From: Acheta domesticus
Taxonomy: Eukaryota; Arthropoda; Insecta; Orthoptera; Gryllidae
Length of the DNA stretch: 64,000 nt
Assembly (NCBI GenBank): GCA_031308135.1
Contig: JAHLJT010000631.1
Span: 176,502,282 to 176,566,281 of the forward strand
Direction of reading: 5' to 3'
Of the stretch, positions 1 to 12,323 are shown in pieces (position 1 is the first letter of the stretch; every line of letters begins with the position of its first letter). Below the pieces are notes generated by a model that did no database searches, was not told where the DNA came from, and saw nothing but the letters and a program-made list of their open reading frames with translations. Made by a program: the position numbers and the translations under genes.

Positions 1-377
1 CCTGTGCACGGATCATTAAAAGCGATTACATTTTTTTTCGAGATGCTTCTTTTGAGATAGGTGCAGTATAAACAAGAATTTGTTTCTTGGGAGACCCTGC
101 AAGCTGCTATTTCTCCCCCCCTGTGACTTCCACCACAATTGCATCCAGCGGCATGAGCAACTTTTTGGCTACTTCTGCTTTGTGCTGGTCTCTAGCCAGC
201 AGTATATAATATGCAGTAATATTGAATTTTGACTCACACTATTTTAGGCCGCGATGGAATGTTCAAATAATCTACTAGTGCATCAAATTCAAATCTTCCA
301 AAATTTGACTTACACCACTTCGCTCTCAACGGCTCAAATGACAATGTATGAGAAATATAATTGCTGATATCCCACAG

Positions 378-516
378 GAAAGATGGAGTGATATGATTTT
401 ATTCTGTAAGTCTGACCACGTGGATTATCATTTAAAACAATTCCTTTGTCCTGTAAACACAGCTAACAGGGAGAAAAATAGTCTAATTTATGAAAAAATT
501 CTAGTGTTGAAGAATG
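378..516 (+). CDS. possible internal exon, product not recognised
   Basis: This is a weak candidate for a spliced coding exon. An acceptor-like ATATCCCACAG ends at 377 and a good donor-like ATG|GTAAGG begins after 516; the 139 bases between are open in one frame. The frame begins ERWSDMILFCKSDHVDYHLK and ends near EKILVLKN. The piece is mixed charged and hydrophobic, with two Cys and no low-complexity sequence, which is more protein-like than most frames here. The frame stays open to 605, so an unspliced short ORF from the ATG at 348 (85 residues) is the alternative. The pyrimidine tract before the acceptor is poor. I recognise no domain, and open frames of this length are expected by chance in 64 kb. 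No neighbouring exon was found. Confidence 0.2.
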
Positions 517-1179
517 GTAAGGATACAGCCTCCCTTCAGATTGGCGGGTGGAAGTCAAATATGATACAGGAGTTGATGAAATCAGTAATTCTTTCCACTT
601 ATTAACTTACATAAAATCTTATTAGAAGTGAAGTGGAAACTCAGAGCTTTTTTCAACTTTAAGGGTTTAATTATTGAAGTCATTTCTGTCAGAAAAAAAT
701 GAACTTTGATTTTGAAAGAAGGGCGGGAAGAGATTAGATTACAACTTCGAAAGCGTAATCATCAAATCTCATTATAATCTTAGGAGTTAATATTGTAGTA
801 TATTATCAATGATGTAGGTGTTGTTCTGAAGTTTTAGTTTCGTTCTATTCGATTGCTGAGTATCAGATTTTCAGATGTGCTTTCTCTGAAGAGAGTTATT
901 TCTTGAAGGCAATGATGTTTCTAGTACTGAAAGAGATTTAAATTTGATTTCAGTAGTGGTGTTCTCTGATACCAACTCTCTAGTTTTTAAAAATTTTTCT
1001 TTTAGTTTTCAGCGGCGAGTCATAATTTATTTACGTTTGATTAATGAATTTTATTCATTCTCTTGAGTCATGATTAGGCATTTTTTAAATGCCCTTTAAT
1101 TTATGTAAAAATATTCTCAGTTAATCAGTATTTTTTGTCTAGTCTTATAGAAATCAGATGTTTCGAACACTGCTTCCGT

Positions 1180-1445
1180 TTCGCATCCTCCCGCGTGCGT
1201 GTGTTTAAGATCGGGCGAAGCGGTGAGGGGGACGGTGGTATTCTGGGGGGGGGCGCGTGTGGGCGGGGGCGATGCGGAGAGGGGCGCCTGAGGATGTGTT
1301 GCCGGTCGACGCACCCAAGCGAGGATGAGTGGGGACGAGGTGTTTTCGCTGGTGCCAAGACGTACCTTGGCATCGTCGCTAGGAGAAGCTCGCACCCTCT
1401 GTTAGTCACACGCGCCGAGTTGAAGGGCAGATCCAGTGCAGGACC
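1180..1445. other. GC-rich, CpG-containing island
   Basis: About 260 bp of GC-rich sequence rises abruptly from AT-rich flanks. The plus strand has long G runs (near 1228-1275) and many CpGs. Overlapping open frames on both strands come from the base composition and show no domain. It may be a regulatory element or a promoter-like island; no TATA box or other promoter motif is convincing. Confidence 0.5.
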
Positions 1446-2154
1446 TTTTCTCTGACCACGTGATCTTACGTTCTGTCCAATTCAGATGCCACGCTACATT
1501 TTGTCTCAGTATATACAAAGGGAGTGTCGTATTTTACTTTGTTGTTTGCGTTTAGTTGCTAACATAAAATCAAATTATTTGTTTATTAAAATAATAAAAT
1601 CATTGTTTATTAGAAATAAATTAGGTTACTGTATTCGTTAAGAAAATTCTTGAAAGAACTGTCATGTTTTTTATTGACTATGTTTAAATATGAAAAAATA
1701 TTGTGTCGTTGATGCGATTATCCCAGTGAATTTATTTCAAAGTGATTGCACGTGTACCTCTCTCGAATCACCCCTTCGGTCCCCTGTTTGTTCGGAGATC
1801 CGTACGAGACATGTTAAGTCATTGAAAGTTGTATTTTTTGTAATTCTGTCTGTTGGATCGAGGTAACGGCATCAAACACAGGGATGAAAATCCGCTCTTA
1901 ACGAACGGCGTCCGTTACGATTTTATATCGTCGTCATTTGTTAAGAAGAGCGAGAAGAACTGAGTTGTAGGTAAAGTTGGAATATGAGAACTATTCCATG
2001 GAAAAGTATTTTTTATTTATAATTTTTTTCTTATAAGAAAATGGTGTTACGACAAGTATGGAACAAGGAACAGCTGATTTACAAATAACGGACGATTTGT
2101 TGTATAGTATTGGTATAAAGACGTGAATAACTATATAACATATGTATGTACTCT

Positions 2155-2440
2155 GGCAAAAGAACATCGTCAGACTATGCCCATGCCTTGGCGTCCGAGC
2201 CTGACGGTCGTAGAGTCGGGAGTCATATATGACTAACAGGTCGTAACCCCCTCACGCCATCTACTGTATTTAGCACACTCTACCAGCTTGCAGCTTTCAC
2301 ATAATCGATCAGCTGTATGAACTGAAACACGACAGTGAAAAGCGACAGTTCTAATTTTTGCCCCATCCGGGAATGAAACCTGAGGTTGCGGCGTGGAAAA
2401 TTAGCTCGCTAGCCATGAACCGCCAGAAGGTTATCAGTTC
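2155..2440 (-). mobile_element. tRNA-derived SINE-like element
   Basis: Read on the minus strand, the element starts near 2440 with a tRNA-like head. TGGCGG...ATGG near 2425 resembles an A box, and GGTTTCATTCC at 2380-2370 resembles a B box. Their starts are about 45 bases apart, the spacing of the Pol III promoter in tRNA genes. A tRNA-unrelated body follows and runs to about 2155, near a short ACATACATATG stretch that may be the tail. No target-site duplication was identified. The A box has about two mismatches, so the call is moderate. Confidence 0.45.
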
Positions 2441-2814
2441 TATCTAATATAATTTTACTTTTATACTTTTACATTGTAGAAGACAATGGGGACAATAACA
2501 TGCGGGACAATAACATGCTATGCCGCAATACTTACGTTTTGAGAAAACGGAGAGTAAAGGTTTATACATTGCATTCTACACGTAGGGATAAATAACATTC
2601 ATTTACGAATATCACTGCCATCTTGCAGCAAATCTTTAAAATAAAGACCCAACATCTAGATACATCTATCTAATGAAATACTCTTAATATTTCAATTTCA
2701 TCAGAAATGTGTCATAACATGTTATTGCTCCAAGGTCTTTAATTTAATGCGTAAAAGAATTGAAAGAGCTTTGGCGACCTGCGCAATTTCCTTTCGTAGG
2801 GCTCCACGCTTCTT

Positions 2815-2985
2815 TATTGAGCGTAAGGCTCGGCCGAAGCGCCGAAGCGAAGAGAGTCAGGTGCGATGTGACGGCACGGAGGCGGCGCCAGGTCACGCCA
2901 GGGTTTCAGGGGGGGGGTGGAGCGGGGGGTGGGACGGAGTCCTTGATGAGGGCGGCGTGTTGCCAGGCGGCCATGGATTGCGAGA
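2815..2985. other. GC-rich island
   Basis: A short GC-rich patch with CGAAGCGCCGAAGCG-type repeats (2830-2850) and a G-rich run at 2905-2940 (GGGGGGGTGG followed by GGGGGGTGGG). It has local G-quadruplex potential on the plus strand. The open frames over it are compositional. No gene is recognised. Confidence 0.4.
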
Positions 2986-3659
2986 CGCATTTACAACTTG
3001 CACTACCTACCCACGCTACCCATGGACCGGTACAATTCACCACGAGTTTTGACGAAATTAAGTAAAAAAGAAAGGAAAATAAAAAAAAATGCTCAGTCTC
3101 AAATGGCAGTGGCGTTGGCGAAAGGAATTGCGGAGGAGACGGACTCGACAGAAGGAATGAGTCTGAGTACTATCGATGGACGGGGTGGCGGCATTTGCAA
3201 AAGTATACACTGGCGATTGCCCCAAAGTATCTTAAATAAAAATAAAGACTGGGAAATGAGTCAACTGTTGGGCCCTTCGAAAATTGTATAACACTTAATT
3301 GGGGAAGGACACGATTTGTAAACATCCATTCAACATCAAAACAAATGATTCCTAAATTCTTCCTGTTGTCTTTCCTATTTACCTCTTCGCATCCCTTGGA
3401 GGTGGCTGGACATCCCCTGCCCTTGGACATCGCCTCCCGCCCTCTGTCTCCCCTCCCTCGCTTCACCGAGCAGCGCCACAGGCTGTAGCCTGAGAGGAGA
3501 AACACTGCAAAACTTGATGGAATTAAAACGTAATGTGATGTATAAACGAGAACCTGATTACGCGGTCGAGCAAACATGAATGAAGAGGAGTAAATGATGC
3601 GCTGACAGAAAATAGGACGCCTTCTAACGTGCATTGATATAGATTCACTAGGCAAGGAA

Positions 3660-5570
3660 AATTAGAGTGTCAGGCTGAGAAGTGGAATGGGATCAAGGAG
3701 AATTGAAGGAGACTGCTTCATTATTCAAAACTTGAATAACCCGTCTACGCAAAATCTCGATAAAACATGGAAATCCAGTACGACACTAGAGGTTTCATGT
3801 AGACCCATTATTCCACCATATTTCCCATATGAAATTAACACCCACAGATTTTGACAATACATTTGGTACGCCGCTCATGATCATGATCGTATACCGTAAG
3901 AACTGTATCGCTTTCTCTATCCAATTTCAATTTTTTTTACTTCGGAATATTCTTACTACAGTCTGAAAGTCTGTTGGAAATAATTTCGTTTTCGGAATAA
4001 TGTTATTAAGTAACAATCGTGTATTGGAACAGTTCAGTTAATCTTTTTGGTAATTGGTAATAAACAAAAAAAAATTGACGATAGATACAGTCCCGTGAGT
4101 ACAATATTGTCAACGGCTATTACTAAAATGCCTATACGAATATGTTTTGATATACCACTACCTCTGATTTAATTAAACAGTTAAAATTTACAGCTTAATT
4201 TAGGTATTTTCCGTAAACGACTATTAGAGCGTTGGGCTCCTTTGAATTACTTCGATGTATCCTTTAGTTGACTGTATTGTTTGTTTGTTTTTCAGAATAT
4301 GTGTTGTCTCCCTGATGTAAATGTGGGAAGTAAAGAATTTATGGATCGATTGTAGAGGTATCAAAGCAGGTGATGGGTTTCAGTAACACCAAACGTTTCC
4401 TTTAAAAAACAACAAAACATTAAAAATACGAAAAAATGCTAAATCTACCTACTTTCTTTCATATGTTATCTGTTATCTAATGGCTCATGTGGAACCACCT
4501 TGTAATTTTGAACATGTCTAATCATATTATTTTGTTCTCTTCTGAAACAAGATATCGTAGGGTTGTGAATATCATGCATACGTAAGCTCAACAATCTTAA
4601 TTTACCTATGATTTTCCATCAGAATCGTTTTCTTCTTGGCTTCCGGCGGCTATGGCTGCTCCAACTTCTGAATACGCTTGAATTCATTAATTAGATTAAT
4701 TAATAGAGTAATGTCACGAAATTGAATAAGAATATTTATTATTGCTTTTATATCATTTTTTTGAGATTCAAATAAAGATACATTATTTCATTCTCATATT
4801 CAAGTTTGTAAATATATTTTGAAATGAGTATATTAATAAAAATATTTAACAAAGTTTCCAAGAAGATCTTTTATGGATATGTGTGTGTAAATCATTATCC
4901 ATTTAACTGGCTCCTAACCAAATTCGTTTATTGTTTGACTGGCATATCTGTTAATGTAATTTTATAACACAAACCACGAGTAGCAGTTGTTTTTGTACGA
5001 TGACATTCCAGCGCTATATTTTGTCGGCTTGTACTGTGTGTTTATCGACTTTATTAATGTCAGTAAACACAATACACAAAATATATCTCGTGTCCCAGAC
5101 CACTAATTCAGAGCGTTATCTCTAGCAACGTGTGTCGTGCATTCTCGAGTTCCACGAACTCTGCAAATCGAAAGATAACAGAGCAGTGCATCACATCCTC
5201 TTCATCACTGCAAACAAGCCAACCAGTTCCATTGAACGTGTTGGCCGCTTGCCATCTCTTCACATACGGATGTTTCTTCTAGGTGCATAACATAGGGCAG
5301 TAGCGCAACTGAGTAGTTGTTAATAAACATATTTAAAAAGAAAAAAAGCAGTTTTAAACTTAAATGTATTACCGCATCTACGACTTTATTTAATGGAATC
5401 TATGGTCAGTTCTCCATGAATCATATGTTGCCTCTAAAGGGAAACTGTCTGAAGGCAGGATGGGATTTATGCATGGCTTTAGTAATGAAGCCGCAAACAG
5501 AATTGCTCCTATCGAAATAAACTTGAGGTTGATTACCTCGCAATCTGAACCCTACATCACGGCCATGCCT
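3660..5570. other. AT-rich stretch without recognised genes
   Basis: I see no convincing coding frame, RNA gene or transposon end here. A short C/T-rich and CpG-poor patch lies just upstream at 3360-3480. The sequence is otherwise unstructured AT-rich DNA. Confidence 0.5.
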
Positions 5571-5589
5571 CATCTCATTTCTGGTTCAT

Positions 5590-6430
5590 TTCCACCTCGC
5601 GGGCGACGTCTCCCCCCCCCCGCTAAGGCCTCGGGCGCTCATCCAGCCGCCCCTCCCGGCAGAAGCACGGGAGGTAGTGATGTTTGATAGCGTTGGGCGC
5701 AAAAGAGCGTGCATGAGGAAGTAGTTTAGAAGTGAGTGCAGAGTCGAAAGGAGCGGTTGCGGGAGGAAGGGAGAAAGAAGGAACTGTGGCTTTAGGAGCT
5801 GGCGATAGGGGAATGATCAGGAAAGAATGAAGTCAATAGGCATCCAGGGTTGATGACAAAAGGTGACAGCCCGACATCTGTCCCTACCTGGAAAACCGTG
5901 GCAGGTGAAATAGAAGATCCACAGGAGAACGAGGTCCCCGAAAAAGAGCAAGCGTTGGGAATGGTGGGGGTTACGGGAGGACTCAAGATTAAGAAGGGGG
6001 AAAGGTGGTGATAAAAGGATCGCAGGGTCTAGAAGAACATGGGAGACGTGGGTGATGAAGGGGTGGCGGATGCAGAGGAGATGGGATGATGGAAGGGACG
6101 CGGAGGCGGGGGTGGAGGCTGGAGAGTGTGGAGGGCGGAGGTGGGATATGTGCGGAAGGGGATGAGAAGAGGGGCGGAGGGGAGAGGGCAAAGGCAGGGG
6201 GGCGATGGAGATGGCGAGGGCCAAGACCTGAGGTGCGAGTTTGGTGGCCGGGGTGGGTGTCGAGAGAATGCGTGTTGGGCCACGCGTGCAAGAAGCGTCG
6301 GCGAACGCCGTTTCTCACCCACTGACGGCCACTTTCCCACTTTTCCTCCTTCCAGCTGCCAACGCTCTTGCGGCGCCAAATTTACACTTGCAGGGAGTTC
6401 CACGTGCACTGAATTGGGAGCCCAGCACAA
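5590..6430. other. long purine-skewed GC-rich island
   Basis: From about 5690 to 6240 the plus strand is strongly purine-rich (GGA, GGCGGAGG and GGGGAGAGGG blocks), giving marked strand asymmetry and potential for triplex or G-quadruplex structure. The edge (6300-6430) is a more balanced CpG-rich sequence containing CACGTG at about 6401 (an E-box palindrome). Open frames up to 135 codons on the minus strand are proline/serine-rich artefacts of the purine skew. A regulatory island is possible. Confidence 0.5.
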
Positions 6431-6439
6431 GTGAAAAAT

Positions 6440-8330
6440 AATAAAATTAGGAACTAAATTTCACGCTACGAACGAAAATATTAAAGCACTTACCTAATTG
6501 TAGTGTCTTTCTTCTTCTACATATTACATGAATCGAGTGCTAATTAAGTCATAAATGATAAGATGGAATTTAGATATTTCTCTTTATTGTTTTCTACTGG
6601 AAGAATGAATGCCATTTCTTTCATACTCGTTAAACATTTTTTTTATTTTAAAGATGGTGTGCAATGTTACACTTCATCCTAATATTCTTCAAAAATAATT
6701 TTATATTAGAATATTTTGAATGAGACCTAGAAAGATAAAATCGTAGTTGTCTTTTTAATAAACAGTTACTTCATTACTCTAAATGTAAACAATTATTCCG
6801 CAGCTTTCTTTACATGTATTATAACTCGACCAAGCGAAGAATGAAGGCTGCGATTGCGGCGCGTCGTGGAACTAACAGTGAAAACACAGGTCTGTACAGT
6901 CAGTTTAGCTAACAAACGTCACCAGGAGCGTGAAGCGAGTTCAGAGACTGCTTCTACGGAATTACCATGGCCTCCTTCATAGAGGTTGTGAATCAGCTGA
7001 TAAAATGTAACTTCAGAGACACATCATGAATGATTTGCACGGTTTTATTTTGTCCCTTTAAGTTGCTTTTTTTACTTTTCACCGTTCTGGTACAAGACTA
7101 TAATAAAACGTTCTATTTATATTGAATTTTTAATACTTATTCATTGAATTTAAACATTTTGTATTCTCCTTCATTCATCCTTTTTTCCATAGGCTTTAGA
7201 CCAGACCTGCACAGCATTTTGCACTTTCACTGACCTCAGGAGCTGCGTGCGGGCAACTCGGGTGCAAATGAGAAAATCGATGAAGGTTGGGGATGATACC
7301 CAATCTAGGAGAGGGGACCACCAATCAGAATGCGTAATTCGAAAGATAGCGCGTACATTTAAAGAGCGATCGGCAAGAACATGGTCATATACAGTTCAAG
7401 TAATATTGTCTTTGTATTATATTGCAAATGTTTGTTCTCGGTATATGGCAGGGCGAAATATGAAACTACAACGAATTATAGATATTAGATTTCGACACCA
7501 AGTATTATAATTGCTTGTAGGGCTTATAATGTAATTCGCTTTGCTACGATGTAATCACAAATTTAGTGTTCTGCTAAACACAAAATTTTGATACTGAATT
7601 GTTTTTGTTTGATGATGACAGCAATAAACTATTTTTTATTAACTATGTTTAAATGAATAAGACGGTTATCTCAAAGCAAAAACATATTGTTCTTAAAATA
7701 AATCATGATTATTTCCTGTTCTAATTTCTGACAAGAGTGTAGAGTCGTTTACGAGATCGTATAAAAATATAAAACCCTTTGCATTCTATTTAACCAATAC
7801 CCATGATTATCTTATGATCGTCCGTAACATATCGGCACAGAAGTTTGCTCGTTGACTTCTTTTATTCAGTTTCATAATGGGGAAAATGGTCACAAATGTG
7901 CTATTAATCATTACCCTTCTTGGAATTGCCACATATTCTATTTTATGTCAATCTTGATGTGAGAGATTGCTCTCATGATTTTGTTCATTTTTCTATGATT
8001 AGATGATTATAACATTCCTGGTAAGCAATCAATTATTAAATTGCAATTGTGTGTTAGATAGAATTAAATAATATTTTTTCTTACATATAAGCATATATTT
8101 TAAAGCTATTGCTTTAAAATATTGCTTAAGAGTTACAATGGGCACGTTATTTTCTTTAAAAAAATAGAAAATGAAAATACATACAGTGGGGGATACAAAG
8201 GTGGATATACAGTAGTGCACAGAACGTGAACAGTGAATTATGACCCTGGTAACTTGAAATACTAGACATAGTCCATTTAAAACAAATGGGCATTTAATTT
8301 TGAAGTATGGATCATTATTAGACGCTCAGG
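6440..8330. other. AT-rich stretch without recognised genes
   Basis: Mostly AT-rich sequence. A short ORF at 7247-7510 (87 codons) has a basic N-terminal part but no recognisable motif and is not called. I see no repeats with clear ends. Confidence 0.45.
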
Positions 8331-8339
8331 CATTCAATC

Positions 8340-8490
8340 TACGCGCCGCGTCGTGCTATGTCAGACTTCTCCCCTCCCCGCAAAGCTTCCTACTCCCCAC
8401 TACTTGCACTTTCGGCGCTGCCACGGGCAGACGATCGGCTCGCAAGTGCAGAATGCCCGCGGGAGCAGGCGTTGTGCAGGTCTGCTTTAG
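8340..8490. other. small GC-rich island
   Basis: About 150 bp with CpG-rich ends (ACGCGCCGCGTCGTG near 8341, CGATCGGCTCGC near 8432) between AT-rich flanks. No gene or transposon structure is seen. Confidence 0.4.
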
Positions 8491-8865
8491 ACGGATTGTT
8501 AGGTATGCAATAAAGTACCAAAACATTAACTTTACTGTCGAAGTATCTATAATATTATTCATTATGGTGGTAGTTACTTCTTACATAAAAAAGAATTTAA
8601 TTTGATGTATATTCTGAGAAACTACTTAAGTTAAAATAAACGATTTATATGAATGTTACTACGAAAGAATTAGTTTCAAAATTTTGAATCGATTTGCAGA
8701 GAAAAGTATACTTTTATATCTTCCAACATGAGGTGCAGACATGTCCAAATATAGTTAAAATTTTAATTGGGAAGATACTAGGTTTGCAACGAAATAAATC
8801 GCGCTTTCTTTCGCAATAGTTTGACACGGTCCCATTTTAATTTTGAATCGAGTATCCTTATATTT

Positions 8866-8899
8866 CCGTCTCTGTCGTTTCGGTTGTAAACAGAGACGG
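8866..8899. other. perfect 10-bp stem hairpin
   Basis: CCGTCTCTGT (8866-8875) and its exact reverse complement ACAGAGACGG (8890-8899) flank a 14-base loop. The stem is too short for a typical animal pre-miRNA and no transcript is implied. It could be the remnant of an inverted-repeat transposon end. Confidence 0.45.
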
Positions 8900-9229
8900 T
8901 GGCGCGCTCCTGTAAACATCATTCTCAAGTTGGTAGAGCTATACTAACAATAGAATTTTCATTGGAATGTTTCCACAAGAAGTAAATAAAACACTAAAAC
9001 GAAAAAAAAATACTTCCACCATCAATGAAAATCGTCAAACAAAACAATAATTTCAAAAAGATTTGTATGATATAAAATTCAAGTGACAGTAAGTAGCAAT
9101 ATGTACAACTATATTTGATAAATGCATTCTTAATATCATGGCAGGAAGTCATACATCTTAGTTTATACAAGACGTTTTATTCCCAAACACAAGAAAAAAT
9201 ATATTAAATATAAGATATGTATCCCTGTG

Positions 9230-9600
9230 AACGAAGGACGAACGTCCACTTCCCTACTCTTCTCGAGTTCGTACGTACCCCGCAGGAACCGGCGGTTAAG
9301 GAAGGCCGCGCCCTGTCGAGTCGGAAACAGCGAGGCGAGGGAGGGCGGGGGAGAGCGGGGGGTGGGCGGCCGTATTTCTTCTTCTTGTGCAGCTTGTGCG
9401 CCCTGTGTGTGTGGCCGTGGGCCGGGAGCGGCCATCGGCGGAAACGCATTATCTGCGGCCTTTTTGCCGGTATTTTTAAGAGTGAACTATGGCCCGGGCG
9501 CGTCGGCCGCATGGACGCAGCGCCCGCCCCCTGCCTTTCTGCTCCGGCCGAGCCGCAGATCCGGAGAGTTATGAGAGCAAAAGGTGATCCTGTTTCCTCT
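9230..9600. other. GC-rich CpG island
   Basis: About 370 bp with frequent CpGs, G-run blocks on the plus strand (9330-9370) and CpG clusters at 9490-9560. Four overlapping open frames in both directions exist, as expected for stop-poor GC-rich DNA. No domain is recognised. A regulatory island or cryptic promoter is possible. Confidence 0.5.
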
Positions 9601-10689
9601 GGCATGCACTTGGACGAGGATAATGCTGATATATAGTATAAGGACGCTACTGTCCGGCGATTCTGCTCATATAATGATACAGCGCTCTTTCATGTCTAAT
9701 ACCAATAAAGAGATGTGTGGTAAAAATGTAGCAATAAATATATCAAATTATTCCATTTTTCTGCATTCTTTTTCTGTTGAAATTTTTTTACAATTCTATT
9801 AGCATTTCGGATCTTGGATATCAATAGTAAAATATCATGCAAAGATACTCCAAGACATTCTTCTGCCAGTAAGGTTATCAGAAACGAATGACAAATGGTT
9901 CCTGACAATCTTAAAAATTTCACTACTATAAGTAGTAGCTGTGCACGGCAATTATTTCTAAAACTGTGCTGTGTGGTCTCCAACATTACAAATGCTGCCG
10001 AAAAGTACTACACAGAATGATTTTCCAAAAAGTAGCTTTCTCAATGATGAAACATAACAAATAAAATACCCTCGCGAAATAATATTGTATTAGAATAAAT
10101 TATAATTATTAATTTAAATGATAATATATATTACAATAAATCATATATTTTACCAAAAGCAGTCTTCACAAATACTGCAATAACATGCCAATTGTATGCA
10201 GTATACACAAATACTGCAGTGACATGGAATCTAAAAATATTAAAAAAAGTTGTTGTTCCATAATGCAACATGTGAATACCAAAAAATATGTTTAATGACT
10301 GACAGCATCTTCCTTGGAGCCTTGCTGTCGAATGACTTAATCTGTGACGTAAGCAATGACAGACTGGGTATGAGAATTTAGTCGGTATCCGCAATATGGA
10401 AATAGGGACAAAAACAACCAAATATTTACATTAAAGAATTAAACTATTTCATCGTTTTTGCGTTTTTTCCGAACTCTTGGATATGAAACAAAACCATAGA
10501 CACATCTTACATAGTTTTCTTTCAATTTTATGCACACACGTGCATGTACTTCAATTTATGGAGAATAGACTTGTTTTGAGAGCTTCGTTTCTTCAAATAA
10601 AAAACAGCTCTACTCACCTACAGACAATATTATTCTGAGACTGAGACGCAAGTTTCAACCTACAACAAATTTCAAGGAATATTCTATTA

Positions 10690-11035
10690 TGCCCTTGCTT
10701 CTCTCCCTCTCTCTCCCTCTCGCCTTCTTTTTTAGTTTCCCTTTCTTTTCCTCTCGTCCAGTTTCTTCCTCATTATCTCTTCCTCTCACCTTTCAGTACC
10801 CTTTTCACCTTTCCCCCTCTATTTTTCCACCTTGTTCCTCTCTTTTCCCCTTTTAGTCCCTCTATTTAATCTTTTCTTTTTCTTCTCTCTCCCATTTTCT
10901 CTTTCTCTCTCTCTCTCTTTTTCTCTTTTCCCACCTCTTTTTCCCCTTTCCATCTTTCTTTTTCTCTTTCCCTCTCCCTCTTTCTTCTTTTTCTATTCTC
11001 TTCTCCTATCCTCCTTTTCCGTCTCCCATCCCTAT
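10690..11035. repeat. long polypyrimidine (C/T) tract
   Basis: About 345 bp of nearly uninterrupted C and T on the plus strand, built of CTCTCTC, CTTTTC and CCCTTT blocks. It directly abuts the CpG-rich island at 11040-11400. Such homopurine-homopyrimidine DNA can adopt triplex (H-DNA) forms. The apparent reading frame rich in Phe, Leu and Ser is low-complexity and not a gene. Confidence 0.85.
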
Positions 11036-11039
11036 GTGT

Positions 11040-11400
11040 GTCTCTTTCTCTCGCTGGCCTTTTGGCCCGTTTCCTGGCAGCGCGTCCTTCCGCGCTGCGC
11101 GTTCCTCATTCCGTCGCCTCTGCCGTTCCACGCGGCCTCATTTGTCCCGGATTTCGCGCGTCTCCCCCCTCCCCCCTCGTGCCGCCCGCAGCGGGAGCGA
11201 GCGCATTCCCGCCCCGTGCGGCGCTGCGCGGAGGCGACTGCTCCTCGCGGCCGCCGAATCTGCCTCCATCGGCGCGCGCCGCATTCCTCATTCGCCCCCA
11301 GTCGCCTCCGCGGCCTGCCGTCCTCCGCGCGCAGCCCACCGCGGATCAAAGGGATTTCCCAGGGGCAACGCTGGAGCAGCGGGTGCTGCAGTATGAATAA
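11040..11400. other. CpG-rich island next to polypyrimidine tract
   Basis: About 360 bp with dense CpGs (GCGCGCGCCGC near 11271, CGCGGCC motifs), open in most frames on both strands. Candidate promoter or enhancer island. The sequence becomes AT-rich abruptly after about 11400. No initiation motif is convincing. Confidence 0.5.
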
Positions 11401-12323
11401 TGTGCATATGAACGAGTAATTACGTTTGTGGTGGAAAACTTAGCAAGAAAAAACAGAGTGCGCTTCGATGCTTCCACATGTAATAATATCATTGCCAATT
11501 GTGGGAAAATGTTTTGAATTTTAAAAATCGTAACTTTTGTATGATTGACGATACTGCCCCGCGTTTGCCGAAATACTGTAAACAATAGCTACGATACCCA
11601 CCAAGGAGTGTTTGCTGTAGTTTCTTGCTAGTAAGCCTCTTTCTTCTAGGCATTTACAGAAAGTTTTCTTTTCCGCGGGTTGTATGTTTTTCGGGAAGCT
11701 AATGTAACATAAAAGAGTACATTAAGTTAAGGTGTAGTAGTTAACGTTATTACTTGAGCACTTTCAGTTGTAAAAGGGTATCATTTCACATTATATGAGA
11801 TGTATTTGGCTAGGAACTACAAGGCAAATCGATGCAATTAATTGATGGTCAGAGCACTTTACCTAAATTCTATAGTATGTCATAGGCCTCGGCGGTAAGA
11901 GTAAATACAAAGAGGATTCGTCTTGACGAATAGGTTTTGAGGATTATCAACCAGTTGCTTCCGTGCCATATTCACTCGTAACATTGATGTCCACCCCACA
12001 TTGCCTACTTTTTCAGTCTTCCCCTCATAATGAATAACATTTTTGAGACTAAATAAAGTACCTCATCTTTGTAAATTCTGTCTATGTTCACTTAATTCTG
12101 TTTATGTTTCATTTCTTCACTCTTCAGTACTTCAGTCAACATCAATGAGCGGTCAATGACAAAAAACCCAACTGTGCCTTATTCAACACCAACCCTTCTG
12201 GCCATGTCCACGAACATACTCATTCTTCTTGTTTCCTTAATCTATACCAGAGAACCCATCCCTGCCTCAGCGCTGCAAAATCATTGGAGCAATCCGCTAG
12301 CACTTGCAAGGTTGCGATTATGA

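Noticed and set aside
10832..11419. 195-codon plus-strand frame
   Set aside because: The first half is polypyrimidine simple sequence (Phe/Leu/Ser) and the second half is CpG island; no coherent protein.
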